Origin: Nemertoderma westbladi
Lineage: Eukaryota; Xenacoelomorpha; Nemertodermatida; Nemertodermatidae
Length of the DNA stretch: 64,000 nucleotides
Reading direction: 5' to 3'
NCBI GenBank assembly: GCA_032718475.1
Contig: JAUCBJ010003239.1
Coordinates: forward strand, 1 to 64,000
Shown piece after piece: positions 1 to 10,466 of this stretch. The notes below the pieces were generated by a model that was not told where the DNA came from, did no database searches, and worked only from the letters and a program-made list of their open reading frames with translations. How positions within the stretch are numbered: the first letter of the stretch is position 1; each line of letters opens with the position of its first letter. A program made the position numbers and the translations under genes.

Positions 1-125
1 CTTAAAGATGCGGATGATCTAGCAAATGTCATGGGTGATAGGGAGTTGTGGCGGTGCAATTTTGTTGACAAGCCGGCACAGCATTCTTAAAAATGCAGCT
101 GCAATGCAGCATGCCGATCCTAGTA
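1..125 (+). mobile_element. 3' end of an RTE-like LINE, cut by the window edge
   Basis: The first 87 bases encode the last 29 residues of a LINE ORF, including MGDRELW and DKPAQHS, and stop at TAA 88-90. The same C-terminus is encoded on the minus strand at 23,680-23,770. The following bases, with the GCAGCATGCCGAT motif and a short TAG-type tail, match the 3' end of that larger copy. Only the extreme 3' end lies in the window; the rest would lie to the left. Confidence 0.8.
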
Positions 126-164
126 GTAGGTTTTAAACAGTTTTTTATTATTGCTATTATATTG

Positions 165-447
165 TTTTGGTTAGAAACTCGAAACCATGTAACCTGCTCA
201 ACACACTTTTATTGGTTTGGTTAAGGGGTAGTATTTTTGGTTAGAAATCACGCCCCTGTAACATTCTTTAATTTAACTTTCCTTAAATTGGTAGGTATCA
301 ACAAAGTATATTGTTTGGTTAGAAAAGACTGCTGCTGTAACCTGCCCTTTTCCCTCAATTGGCAGGTTGCATCAACCCTATTGTTTTGGAAAGTAAAATC
401 CGCCTCTGTAACCTGCTCCTTTCCCTCAATTGCTAGGTAACAACATC
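165..447 (+). repeat. Degenerate units of the 68-bp GGTTAG repeat family
   Basis: Three to four diverged units carry GTTTTGGTTAGAAA, CCTCTGTAACCTGC and CCTTTCCCTCAATT. These are the conserved blocks of the regular array at 9,081-9,820. Single units recur at about 5,665-5,720, 10,345-10,466 and 17,150-17,200, so the family is dispersed as well as tandem. Confidence 0.75.
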
Positions 448-448
448 C

Positions 449-1466
449 TATATTGATTCCTACATTCCCACCGACCTTCTCACATTCCCATCTCCCTACA
501 TTCCCACCCACATCCCCACCGACCTTCCCACATTCCCATCTTCCTACATTCCCACCCACCTTCCCATTAATCTTCCCACATTCCCATCCACCTTCCCACA
601 TTCCCGCCGACCTTCTCACATTCCCATCTTCCTACATTCCCACCCACCTTCTCACATTCCCATCTTCCTACATTCCCACCCACCTTCCTATTAATCTTCC
701 CACATTCCCATCTTCCTACATTCCCACCCACCTTCCCATTAATCTTCCCACCTTCCCACATTCCCACCGACTTTCTCACATTCCCATCTTCCTACATTCC
801 CACCGACCTTCTCACATTCCCATCTTCCTACATTCCCACCCAGCTTCCCATTAATCTTCCCACATTCCCCTCCACCTTCCCACATTCCCACCGAACTTCC
901 CACATTCCCATCTTCTTACATTCAAACCGACTTTCACACATTCCCATTTTCCTACATTCCCAAGCGCCTTACTACATTCCCATCTTCCTACATTCCCTCC
1001 GACTTTCCCACATTCCCACCTTCATACATTCCCACCCACTTTCCCATTAATCTTTCCACATTCCCATCCACCTTCCCACATTCCCACCGACCTTCTCACA
1101 TTCCCATCTTCCTACATTCTCACCGACCTTCCCACATTCCCACTTTCCTACATTCCCAACCACCAACCTACATTCCCACCCATCTTCCCACATTCCCATC
1201 AACTTTCCCACATTCCCATCGTCGTACATTCCCACCCACCTTCCCATATTCCCACATTCCCATCCACCTTACCACATTCCCATCGACCTTCCCATATTCC
1301 CATCTTCCTACATTCCATCCACCTTCCCACATTCCCACCCAACTTCCTACATTCCCACCCATCTTCCCCAATTCCCATCCACCTTCCCACATTCCGATCT
1401 TCATACATTTAACCCACATTCCCATATTCCCATCTTCCAACATTCCCATTTTCCTACATTCCATAT
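449..1466 (+). repeat. G-poor pyrimidine-rich minisatellite, array 1
   Basis: The array is made of related 16-18-base blocks such as CATTCCCATCTTCCTA and CATTCCCACCCACCTTCC, often paired into units of about 36 bases. Guanine is nearly absent from the plus strand, so the minus strand carries many GGG runs. One stretch (494-517, read on the minus strand) meets the usual G3 plus 1-7-base-loop quadruplex rule. The last 400 bases align with about 12,330-12,720 of the second array. Long ORFs across it on both strands reflect composition, not genes. Confidence 0.95.
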
Positions 1467-3849
1467 GAGCTTTGAAAATGTTTCAGTTTAAAGTTAATAA
1501 AATACAATATGTACTGTACCGTTGCTGTATCCCCATGAAGTATCTATGAACCGGACTCTCTCGAACAATGAGCCAACTCCGTACTGGTCTCTACAAGAGT
1601 ACCAGATATTCGTTACTCGTAGACCTCTGATCTCCCATAAACATTTTAATAATACTTAGCAAGGACAGCTCTACTAGTAAACTTAGCAATACTCCAGTTT
1701 AGGTTAGGCATATATGTACCGGTTCCGTCTGACAGTGTGAATTTAAAAATGTTTCAGTTCAAAATTAATAACTCACAATACCTTACACTCTGCAGAACAG
1801 TACACAATACTGCCATATTGCAGGTAGGCCTACCTGTTACATGAATACCTATAGAGTACTACTGTATGAATTAACTGTACCACAACACCAACACGTATTT
1901 GCTGTTAGAAGTCGTTCATATAGTTACTAGGAAAATCTATTTGCAATATAATTTAGATAAATTTGATTGTCCGATCTTGGCAATTGGTCCTTTGAAATTG
2001 TTGAAGTATGTTTAGCAGTTTTTTGATTATTTTGGAATAATAATTATTCCTACCTTTGACTCATTCCTGTTTGGGGGCCTCCATCCTGGTTCTCTCACAT
2101 TTGAGGCACAGTGACAAACACCTTTCCCCAGTGGCAATTTTTGGACCGATTTGTCTCATATTTCCCACATACACTCTCTAAAACCTGTGTAACTTCATAG
2201 AAAAAAAATTTTAAATTCGGGTAATTTTCCACTTCGATCATCACGATTGAAAATCATGAGTCATGAGAAAATCATGGCTTCTTTCTCGAAAAGTCAATTT
2301 TTGCCTGTTTTCGTGCACCATTTCCTTAATTTTCCTTCAATTTGCCGGAAAATCTACAGGCAGTCACCCCAGGCAGCCAGGTCTTGTATTTAATGTGGTA
2401 TAAATTTTACGGCTGCAAAGGACGATGTGCCCTTCGCGAAGCACGTGAAAAAAACTGTATTTTCTAGAAAATACTTAACTTAATTTGACTAGGCCTACTG
2501 TCTGACTGTCAGTACCGCCCTGCCAGTACCAGACAACCGCACTACCGTTACCTACTGTTCAATTGTACCGGCGACACTGGGGGAGGAGAGCAAGAATGAC
2601 AGTTTAAGTGCCTGAAACGATTTACGATTAGCAGACATTTGGCGGATGTCATCCTGTCATCTGCAGCCGTCTTTCAGTGGTGGATAAGACACGATCTCGG
2701 TCCGTAAACACCCCCAACATGTTGTCGTTGCTCGATGGTAATGAAGCGGGATGACGCGAACGAGAAAGTAAAATTGCAATTGTTCCCATATAGCCTAGGT
2801 TTAGTTGGAATTGTGGCCCATACTTGTTGCATGTATTAATTATAATTTTTAGTTAATTTCTTACTTTTTAAATAATATAACTTTACATTGTAATTATGTT
2901 GTGAATTACTTTGCAGTAATTTGTTGTGGACGTTTTATACAGTAGTCCTACTAAGTATTATTCATGTTATTAATAATTAATACATTTTTAATAATAGTTT
3001 TTTTAGTTAGTTATGTACCTAATTTATAAGTATAGGCCTAAGTAATTTTTAATTAATCGATCATTTTTTAGTACGTTTTTTTAAGTCAAATTATTATTAA
3101 GGAATTATCAGATTATTGATTATTATATTACTGTAACTGTATTACAGTGCATATTTTTAGGAATTGTGGCATTTTCGTACAATAATAAATCAATTTGCAG
3201 TTTGTCAGTTTGTGGCATTTATTAATAGTTAATTAGCGACTTTTAGAGTAGCCGTAACGCGACAGTAGCCGTAACGCGACGACACCCTATATAGTACTAT
3301 GAATTGACGATGCCACAACACTTACTGTATTGGTGTTACTACGTAGTTAAATACACTACGAAAATCGATTTGCAATAACATTTTAGATAAATTAGATACC
3401 AGTAGGCCTACTCTGGCACCTACAAGGCCTCGGTACCAGTTGTGTGATCTTGGCGACGTTTGTGTATTATTGTTGATGCATTTTTGCTACTTTAATTTGG
3501 AATAATTATTACAAACTCTTCCCACTATTTTTTTTACTAGTGAAATGTTGCTGTTAGGTGTAAAGATAATAAATTAATTCCTGGAATGGCATTTTAACGA
3601 GAAAATTCGTAAATTGTGATATTAATTATGAGCGATGTTTTATTTCTTGAACGAAAAAATATAAAATTTTTATTTAAAACATTTTAATTTTTATATTTTT
3701 AAGTAAACTCCGGCTCCTGCTCTGTCTCCAGCCCAATTCCAACTCCTTCTAGGCTATTTATACCAGTAGGCCTACAGTATAGCATATATTTTATAACTAA
3801 TTCTGATACTTTTGTACTTGAATATTAATTAATTAACTCAGATAAAGAA
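1467..3849. other. Non-coding region upstream of the WD40-CARD pseudogene
   Basis: No coding signal is visible. Most of it aligns with 13,591-15,322 in the other duplicate. About 1,912-2,378 has no counterpart there, so it was gained here or lost in the right copy. A short tandem GCCGTAACGCGAC occurs at about 3,250-3,280. Several TAGGCCTAC words are present. The stretch should contain whatever promoter the ancestral gene had, but I see no convincing core promoter. Confidence 0.7.
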
Positions 3850-5230
3850 ATGGGAGCTGCTCCATCGAATCGAAAAGGTGAAGATAATATATTACTGTTC
3901 GACCTCCAACATTTCCCGGATGGAGACAAGTTCCTGTACGCCGGTACCGAGGGCGTCGTTGTTTGCGATGCAACGAACCTCGGAATTATCGGGCGGTACA
4001 AAGATGAGGATAAGAGACGAATAAACCGATGCGCTATATCAAGTGATGCCAAGAGAGTCGCGGGAACTGTCTATAGTTATAACGGTGGGGGTGTAAATGT
4101 TTGGGATACGGAGAGTCGTGAGCTGTTGTTCCACGTCGCTCACAATGAACTCCGTATAAACTCGGAGTCTACAGAAACTATCGGTTCGCCCTCACCTTCT
4201 CCCCATCGGACCCCAACGTTTTATCAACATGTTGTAATGATGGAACTTTATCCATCATTACAATAAATCCTTCCGGTACCGCAACAGGTAATTTATTTAC
4301 TCATAAAACTTGGGCGGCTCACAGTAACTGGGTAACCGACATTGTATTCTATACAGATGGTTCTCAGGTAGTTAGCGGTTCCAGCGATGGGACCGCTAAA
4401 CTCTGGGACCTCAAAGGGAACCTAATAAAGGTTCTTATGGAAGGGGAAAGGGAAGTCTGGTCGGTAGCGTTTAATACAGATGGTACTAAACTGTTAATAG
4501 CGGGTCACGGGTTCACTAAATGTATTTCCTTTATAACCGGTGCGGAATTATGGGAACAGAGTGTAGGAGGGACGGAGGTTAAATGGGAACCTCAGGGTGG
4601 GAGGGTTGCTGTGCGGAGCTGGTTTATAGATGGTTCATCGTATATAAATTTATTCGATGGAGAATGGGAGGGTAATAAAGAAGTTTGTGGGTCGGCCGGG
4701 TGGGGAGGCGAACTGGTTCAATTCTATTAACTTCCACCCAGAAGGGAATTACCTACTGATTGGTTACTAGAAGGGAACTATTATTAAAATTAATATAAAC
4801 CAAACCGATCAGATAGAACATATTAATGTAGGAGAAGTTAGTGAGAAAATAAAAGGAGCAAAAAAATGGGAAGAAATAGGGAAATACGTTGGGAAGGTGG
4901 GTCCGTTAGGGGAAGAGATACAGACGGTAGTTAAGGGAATTATTGATGAAACAGTTAGAAATAAACTCACAGGGGGACAATACGAATTGGCTACTAAATT
5001 AGAATCAGAAGTTCTACTAATTTATTTATTAAGTCGATTTGTTATCACTGGGGATCAGATAGATATAATTAAAACACTATCCAGGTAGTCTTGCACAGAA
5101 CAATGAACTTATTGAATTCCTTAAGAAACGGACCTACAAAGACTTTCTTACATTCTGTGACGGACTTAGGGAAACTAACCAAGAACACTTAGCTGAAATT
5201 ATTGAAATAAAACCGCCTCTTCCTAAATAA
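3850..5230 (+). pseudogene. Broken duplicate of the WD40-CARD gene
   Basis: This is collinear with the intact gene at 15,323-16,708 and very similar to it. Compared with that copy I see four disabling changes: a 1-base deletion near 4,179, a 1-base insertion near 4,662, a TAG stop at 4,768-4,770 and a 1-base insertion near 5,079. Readable pieces remain at 3,850-4,180 (first blades), about 4,300-4,660 (middle blades) and 4,897-5,078 (linker and start of the CARD). The start codon and A-rich context are preserved. No full-length product is possible; a short N-terminal peptide could still be made. Its high similarity to the intact copy indicates recent inactivation. Confidence 0.9.
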
Positions 5231-6248
5231 ACAAGTGAAATTAATTAAAATAAAGTTATAGGATGAAAAAAAGTATTGGAAAGAGGAACTTTTAATCTTT
5301 AGTTAAACTCACCGAATTTAAACTCTTTAGTTTGGGAAAATATAAATAAAGTTAAAAATTAAACGTTACGATTTATGGAAATACATTTAGTGCTGTTGTT
5401 ATTAATTAGTTAATTAATAATTAGTCTACCATCCATTGTTGTGTGTTTGTAACATATATTGTGTTGTTACATATAGTTTCTGAATCTTTGAATTATATTA
5501 TTTAATTATCTTTTACAAATAGAATTACTTTTCTGTTTTATGAATCATTTCGTCTTAGAGATGAAACAGACAGGGGGGATTCGAGGCAATAAAAATACAT
5601 CCCTCTCCAGGGGAAAATCTACACAAATAACAGCTGATTACTCCCACAAATACAACTGTAATCTGTGCTATTGTTTATTGTTTTGGTTATAATAACGTGC
5701 CTCAGTAACCTGCTCCTCTAGGTGTCTCACCCCCTGTCTCAGCGAGAAAACATTGTCTATTAAATAATTAACTTTATTGTTAAACAATAATAGATTCTTT
5801 GGTTAAAAAGAGTTATTAATATATAATATACGTATAAACCCTATTGGTAATATAGTTATAAAATATATAGCCTTAGTAATTAATCTTGGTAATTCGGTTG
5901 AAATTAAAATTAACCTTTTGACAGACAAACTGTTCGGTAAATTATATTTTATAATTGTAGATTGGTTGGATACCTGGGAACGGCTGTGCAGATTTACTAA
6001 ACTGTTTAAGAGTCTAATTATTTTGTGCTTTTTGTATTTATTATATATCTGGATTTTAAATAATTCGAGTTAATTAAAATATGTCGGTTTGGTCTGTTTC
6101 TAATAGGATTATTACATTTTATTTATAATATAAACCACATTAAATATTAATTAATTACTATTAATTACTCTTGATAAACATTAAATAAACTTCGTGACTT
6201 TATATACTTTTCTAGAAACAGTTAAATGTTCCCAAAATCTCTATAATT
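5231..6248. other. AT-rich 3' flank of the pseudogene
   Basis: No ORF of interest. The region matches 16,709-17,729 in the other duplicate. It includes one degenerate 68-bp-family unit at about 5,665-5,720 (GTTTTGGTTATAATAACG, CAGTAACCTGCTCCT). Confidence 0.7.
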
Positions 6249-6650
6249 GGCGTGCTGCATTGCAGCTGCATTAAGAATGCTATGCCGCAGGTCGACACTA
6301 TTGCAGCGGCACAACTCTCTATCACAATGTCTTTCACGAGATTATCCACAAATAAAAAACCGAGTCTTCTTTACGAGTCATCTCAAGAAAGTCATATGGG
6401 CTGTCCAACAGACTTATTGCTTATTCTCTACATGAGGCCGTCAATGCATAAGTTTGTGTGCAGGCTGGTCCTCACGGCCAGAGCTACAGTATAATATTCT
6501 GTAGAGTGGACCTAATTTTAGGAAGCCAAATGACGTCACTCCCCAAAACAATGCCCATATGTAATATAGGGAAGCAAAGCATCTAACGATATGGGTACAA
6601 CATTGGTTCTGCAGGGTAATACTAATGCACATACATGGCAAAGACGCTTG
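6249..6650 (-). mobile_element. Decayed RTE-like LINE 3' fragment
   Basis: On the minus strand this matches the 3' end of the LINE at 23,656-24,010. Landmarks are GCTGCATTAAGAATGCT, TCAAGAAAGTCAT, GGGCTGTCCA and CTGGTCCTCACGGC. The reading frame is lost through many small changes. The same fragment is at 17,725-18,130, so it is part of the duplicated unit and older than the duplication. Confidence 0.8.
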
Positions 6651-6880
6651 CTAGGTGGCGTACGAGACTATCTCACATTTTCGCTTCGTAAATTATGTGA
6701 GAAAGTAGGAAATCTTGTGACTTGTAAAGGATTTCTTATTATAATCTGTTTTTTTAACCTTTTTTTAAACCTTTAATTTTCACTCCACAGGCTTACTGTA
6801 ATTGTCCTGGGGGGCATATTTACAAACCCCATACCGTCTCGGCACTGACAATGTAACTCAACCTGAATTCATTCATTTCA

Positions 6881-7759
6881 TTCCCGGATTTGGCCCCGGT
6901 GGCTTTAATTGAATTAAAATGTTAAAACCAAATATATAATACGTCACATGTACTATAAATATTACAAAACATGGCCGGTATAATAGTAGACGGTAAAATA
7001 CTGCAAAACACATAAAACATCAGAATATTATACTATACATACTTTGCTCTATCGATAGAATAAAATATTTAGGGTTGCACAATATCATATATATTTTGTC
7101 CCAAGATCGGGGTCGGAATACTAAACAATCTGTTATTGTTATTCCTAAGTACCACACCAGTGTATGTGTTGCTTCTAAACTATTTGCCATCTGGGTTGAA
7201 AATATTCAACTAACACGTCATGTTTTACGTTGAAATTATACTTGGGTTTATTTAAAACTACCTGCATATATAGTGCGTCAAAGTGAATGCTGAAACGTGT
7301 GTTAATTAAGTCGTGTTTGCCTTCCTGTTTTTTTCTGATAAATGATCTGTTTAACTTTGTATTGATTAATTGAGAGTGCTTCTAAGTAAATCCCGTACTA
7401 TAATTATAAAACAAAACGTCCTATAACGACTCAATATAACGCGTAGTAACAACTCCAATAAAGTAATAATGGAAAATAACATAGCTCTACGTAACTCCTG
7501 TGGTATCTACTTTATATTCTACCAAAATCAGACAACCAAAAAATATTATACTATATTATATTAAATTTAAAAAAAATAAACGATATTATATTAAATTAAA
7601 AAAAATAATATATTATATTAAAATTATACGAATTAAAAACATCAACAAAGTTTGGTCTGAGGTCTAGAATAATATGTTCCAGGTATTAAATCAGAAAGAA
7701 ATATCACAAACAATTTTACGAAATGGCTGAATATTTGTATTTCAGATATTTCTAATTTT
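6881..7759. other. AT-rich non-coding region
   Basis: I see no gene. The only recognised part is 7,378-7,522, which recurs at 26,729-26,876. An A/T-only stretch with repeated ATATTATATTAAA lies around 7,545-7,625. Confidence 0.6.
7378..7522 (+). repeat. Dispersed repeat, copy A (about 145 bp)
   Basis: From CTAAGTAAATCCCGTAC to CCTGTGGTATCTAC this is nearly identical to 26,729-26,876. Shared words include AACAAAACGTCCT and TAATGGAAAATAACATAG. Shorter diverged echoes occur at about 26,380-26,560 (CCCTAAGTAACTCCTGTGG). No terminal repeats or coding potential are seen, so the type is unknown. Confidence 0.8.
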
Positions 7760-8150
7760 TTTTTAATTTCAGTCCACTAGCGGTAGACTGGAGAACTGCC
7801 GACTTCTTGTAATAAACATAATTGACGTAAAATGACGTCCACATACCGGTTGAGGTGTAAAAATAGACGTCAAATGCTTATAGGGATGTTTATATGTGTT
7901 GACCTCTAGCGGGAGACTGTCGAACTGATGAGGTCTAAATGTCTCTATAAATCTCTCCTTTTGGTCCTATTCATGAATTAAACTCGACAGCTTTAAATCC
8001 GACAAAGTTACTAGCATGTCAAAATCGTAACGCAGACGACAATAACGACAATATAATTATTTGACTAAATTGACCCACCCTAACAGTGTGTGGCAGTCCG
8101 CTAAGTCTCCGTCTACTTTGTGGCTCGCCCCACAACATCAGCCAATTGCC
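7760..8150 (-). repeat. Inverted, diverged copy of the CTCF-motif repeat block
   Basis: The reverse complement matches the start of 18,781-19,840: GTGGGGCGAGCCAC, CACTGTTAGGGTGGGTCAA, a short GTCGTTATTGTCGTC remnant, TACGATTTTGACATGCTA and TAACTTTGTCGGATTTAAAGC. It also has two CCGCTAG(A/T)GG motifs on the minus strand (7,901-7,912 and 7,772-7,783). The expanded GTC microsatellite is missing here. Confidence 0.8.
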
Positions 8151-8826
8151 ATCGCCAATCTAAATACACATATTTTGTAAAACACCCAACGTCAACCCCC
8201 TAAAAATTATCTATTGTCAACATATGTAGAGCATCACCATAATGGATTACAAATAATTTGGTTATTGTTGGTGTTAATTGTCACATCAAACTCCTCACAA
8301 CATTTAATCAAACATGTAATTGAGCGCAACTTGAGTTTTTGAGTTTTTACTCTTAGCCCACGATATGTGATGGGGGTGGGGGGGGGGGGGGGGGGGGGGG
8401 AACTAGATAAGTAAACAAGATAAATAAATGTGCCAGTACAAAATGTTTGCGATTCTGTCGAATTAAAAGTACAAAGTTCAAAGACAGACGGCAGGCGAAT
8501 GAATAATTACTTCCTTATTGTTTTTGATTGAATATTCAAAGCGACATATTTATATTACGCAATAATTTTTATTGTCCGTTTTTATCCTTTTTTTGTCATT
8601 TTTTTTTGATTTTTTATGTCATCCAAAAGTCTAATGTTATTCTGTATTTTAGTACCGGTACCGGCACTGGTACTGCTATAGGCCTACTGTGTAGCCTACC
8701 ATTTAAATACGGTAATGGTAGGCCTACTGGCCTACCGGTTGTGCTAATAAATTTTAAATAATTGATAGGAGAATAATATCTTTCACATAATTTAGGCCTA
8801 TTACTGTAATATTTTTATAATCAATA
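8151..8826. other. Non-coding spacer with a poly(G) run
   Basis: No gene is recognised. A run of 23 G lies at 8,378-8,400, preceded by GGGGGT. Around 8,650-8,800 the sequence is rich in TACCGG, GGTAC and TAGGCCTACTG words. Confidence 0.6.
8378..8400 (+). repeat. Poly(G) homopolymer
   Basis: Twenty-three consecutive G, preceded by G5-T. Length is uncertain because such runs are prone to sequencing and assembly error. Confidence 0.9.
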
Positions 8827-9126
8827 ATGGATCATGACTACTGTCTGAGTAGTGTTACGGATAGCGGCACCACTACTTCCAACAGCACAGATCAGTTCAT
8901 AAACTCATCCGTACTCGAAAAAACTACTTATACATGTTATACCCCGTTACCGTTTGATACCGGTAGTCACAATGATAGCGAAAACAACGACCCGTTTTTA
9001 GCCCAAAGGATCGGACGGCCAAGAGGTTCGTCCAATAAAGGGTATATACGGATTCGTACATTCTCAGACGTTGACAGTTTGGTTAGAAAATCCCGCCTCT
9101 GTAATCTGCCCCTTTCCCTCAATTAG
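8827..9126 (+). CDS. Small ORF with an AT-hook-like motif; possible first exon
   Basis: A 99-residue ORF starts at an ATG in an A-rich context. The first 60 residues are Ser/Thr/Asp-rich. RIGRPRGSSNKG follows (about residues 61-72), resembling the GRP-centred AT-hook found in chromatin proteins and many transposases. The last 15 residues are read from the 68-bp array that begins at 9,081, so the natural end is probably earlier, through a splice site or truncation. I see no partner exon nearby. It may be the 5' end of a transposase or gene cut by the array, or chance. Confidence 0.3.
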   Translation: MDHDYCLSSVTDSGTTTSNSTDQFINSSVLEKTTYTCYTPLPFDTGSHNDSENNDPFLAQRIGRPRGSSNKGYIRIRTFSDVDSLVRKSRLCNLPLSLN

Positions 9127-9820
9127 CTAAATGATCGTTTATTGTTTTGGTTAGATAATCCCGCCTCTGTAACCTGCTCCTTTCCCTCAATTGGTAATGT
9201 TATCGTTTATTGTTTTGGTTAGAAAATCCCGCCTCTGTAACCTGCTCCTTTCTCTCAATTGGTAATGTTATCGTTTATTGTTTTGGTTAGAAAATCCCGT
9301 CTCTGTAACCTGCTCCTTTCTCTCAATTGGTAATGTTATCGTTTATTGTTTTGGTTAGAAAATCCCGTCTCTGTAACCTGCTCCTTTCCGTCAATTTGTT
9401 AAATGATCGTTTATTGTTTTGGTTAGAAAATCCCGCCTCTGTAACCTGCCCCTTTCCCTCAATTAGTTAAATGATCGTTTATTGTTTTGGTTAGATAATC
9501 CCGCCTCTGTAACCTGCTCCTTTCCCTCAATTGGTAATGTTATCGTTTATTGTTTTGGTTAGGAAATCCCGCCTCTGTAACCTGCTCCTTTCCCTCAATA
9601 AGTTAAGTGATCGTTTTTTGTTTTGGTTAGAAAATCCCGCCTCTGTAACCTGCTCCTTTCCCTCAATTAGTTAAGTGATCGTTTATTGTTTTGGTTAGAA
9701 AATCCCGTCTCTGTAACCTGCTCCTTTCCCTGATTTGGTAAAGTGACTGTTTATTGTTTTGGTTAGAAAACTCGGCCTTAACCTGCTCCTTTCCATCAAT
9801 TGGTAATTGTTTTTGGCTAT
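9081..9820 (+). repeat. 68-bp tandem array: ten full units plus a partial eleventh
   Basis: Units begin with GGTTAGAAAATCCCGCCTCT and end with TTTATTGTTTT. Ten units fill 9,081-9,760 with an exact 68-base period, and a shorter diverged unit follows. Two unit types alternate, one with GGTAATGTTATCG and one with AGTTAAATGATCG. Units 1-2 and 6-7 share the same diagnostic variants, and units 2 and 7 look identical. This points to a five-unit, 340-bp higher-order period. The units are not spacer-separated, so this is not a CRISPR array. Confidence 0.95.
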
Positions 9821-10341
9821 AAAATGAGTGTTTTGCTACGTCATGTGGTAATCGATTATCGACAACAACCACAAACTATTAAATATAGAGTCTTTTTACC
9901 ACAGGCGCATATGGAATTCTATCTCATAGTCTATAAATCATGGAATCATGGAATGTTTTGGCACAGGCATAGTGAAATCAACTGTCTGACAGTCCAGAAA
10001 TCACCAGTCTGACAGTTTGAAGAAATACATACATAAAAAGTCATTAAAATGACAATAAAAGTCATTAAATGGACAACAAAAGTCATTATGCATAATTCGT
10101 AAAAAAAAAATGACAAAAAAAGTCAAATAAAATGACATAAAAAATCACTGCCTTTATATTATACATCACATGTTGGTTAAGTGCATTCTTCAGTCTGACA
10201 TAAGTTAGTTGTATTAACTGTAAATACATCTATAGCTTTAATAACTACTTCAGTATTCCATAGGCTAGATAATACAATGGCAACCATCAGATGGAATACA
10301 ATGAAATCTCATCAAGTCATATTATAATAGCTCGGTCACAC
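9821..10341. other. Spacer with an AT-rich run of AGTCATT/AATGAC words
   Basis: No gene. Between 10,030 and 10,145 the words AAAGTCATT and AAATGACA alternate about eight times in an A-rich background, giving small imperfect palindromes. Confidence 0.6.
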
Positions 10342-10344
10342 TAC

Positions 10345-10466
10345 TGGTTTTAAACAGTTTTATATTATTGCTATTATATTGTTTTAGTTAGAAACTCGAA
10401 ACCATGTAACCTGCTCAACACACCTTTATTGTTTTGGTTATGGGGTAGTATTTTTTAGTTAGAAAT
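10345..10466 (+). repeat. 68-bp-family units at the left edge of the duplication
   Basis: Two diverged units (ATTGTTTTAGTTAGAAACTC, CATGTAACCTGCTCAACACAC) correspond to 128-246 of the left copy. Confidence 0.7.

Larger units (their letters stand above)
125..6880 (+). repeat. Left copy of a segmental duplication carrying the broken WD40-CARD gene
   Basis: This block is repeated in the same orientation at about 10,342-18,415. Both copies run in the same order: a piece of the 68-bp family, the G-poor minisatellite, a shared non-coding region with TAGGCCTAC words, the WD40-CARD gene, a shared 3' region and a decayed LINE tail. Copies differ by scattered substitutions, by minisatellite length (about 1.0 against 3.1 kb) and by about 465 bp (about 1,912-2,378) present only here. 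Shared non-coding flanks point to a DNA-level duplication, not a retrocopy. Confidence 0.9.

Noticed and set aside
453-1464. ORFs of 60-133 codons on both strands of minisatellite array 1
   Set aside because: They encode repeats dictated by the minisatellite units (FPPTF or MWEGGWECGK types). Several frames and both strands are open, and the reading frame changes between units.
9081-9820. Possible CRISPR array
   Set aside because: Units are contiguous 68-bp repeats without unique spacers, in an animal-type genome.
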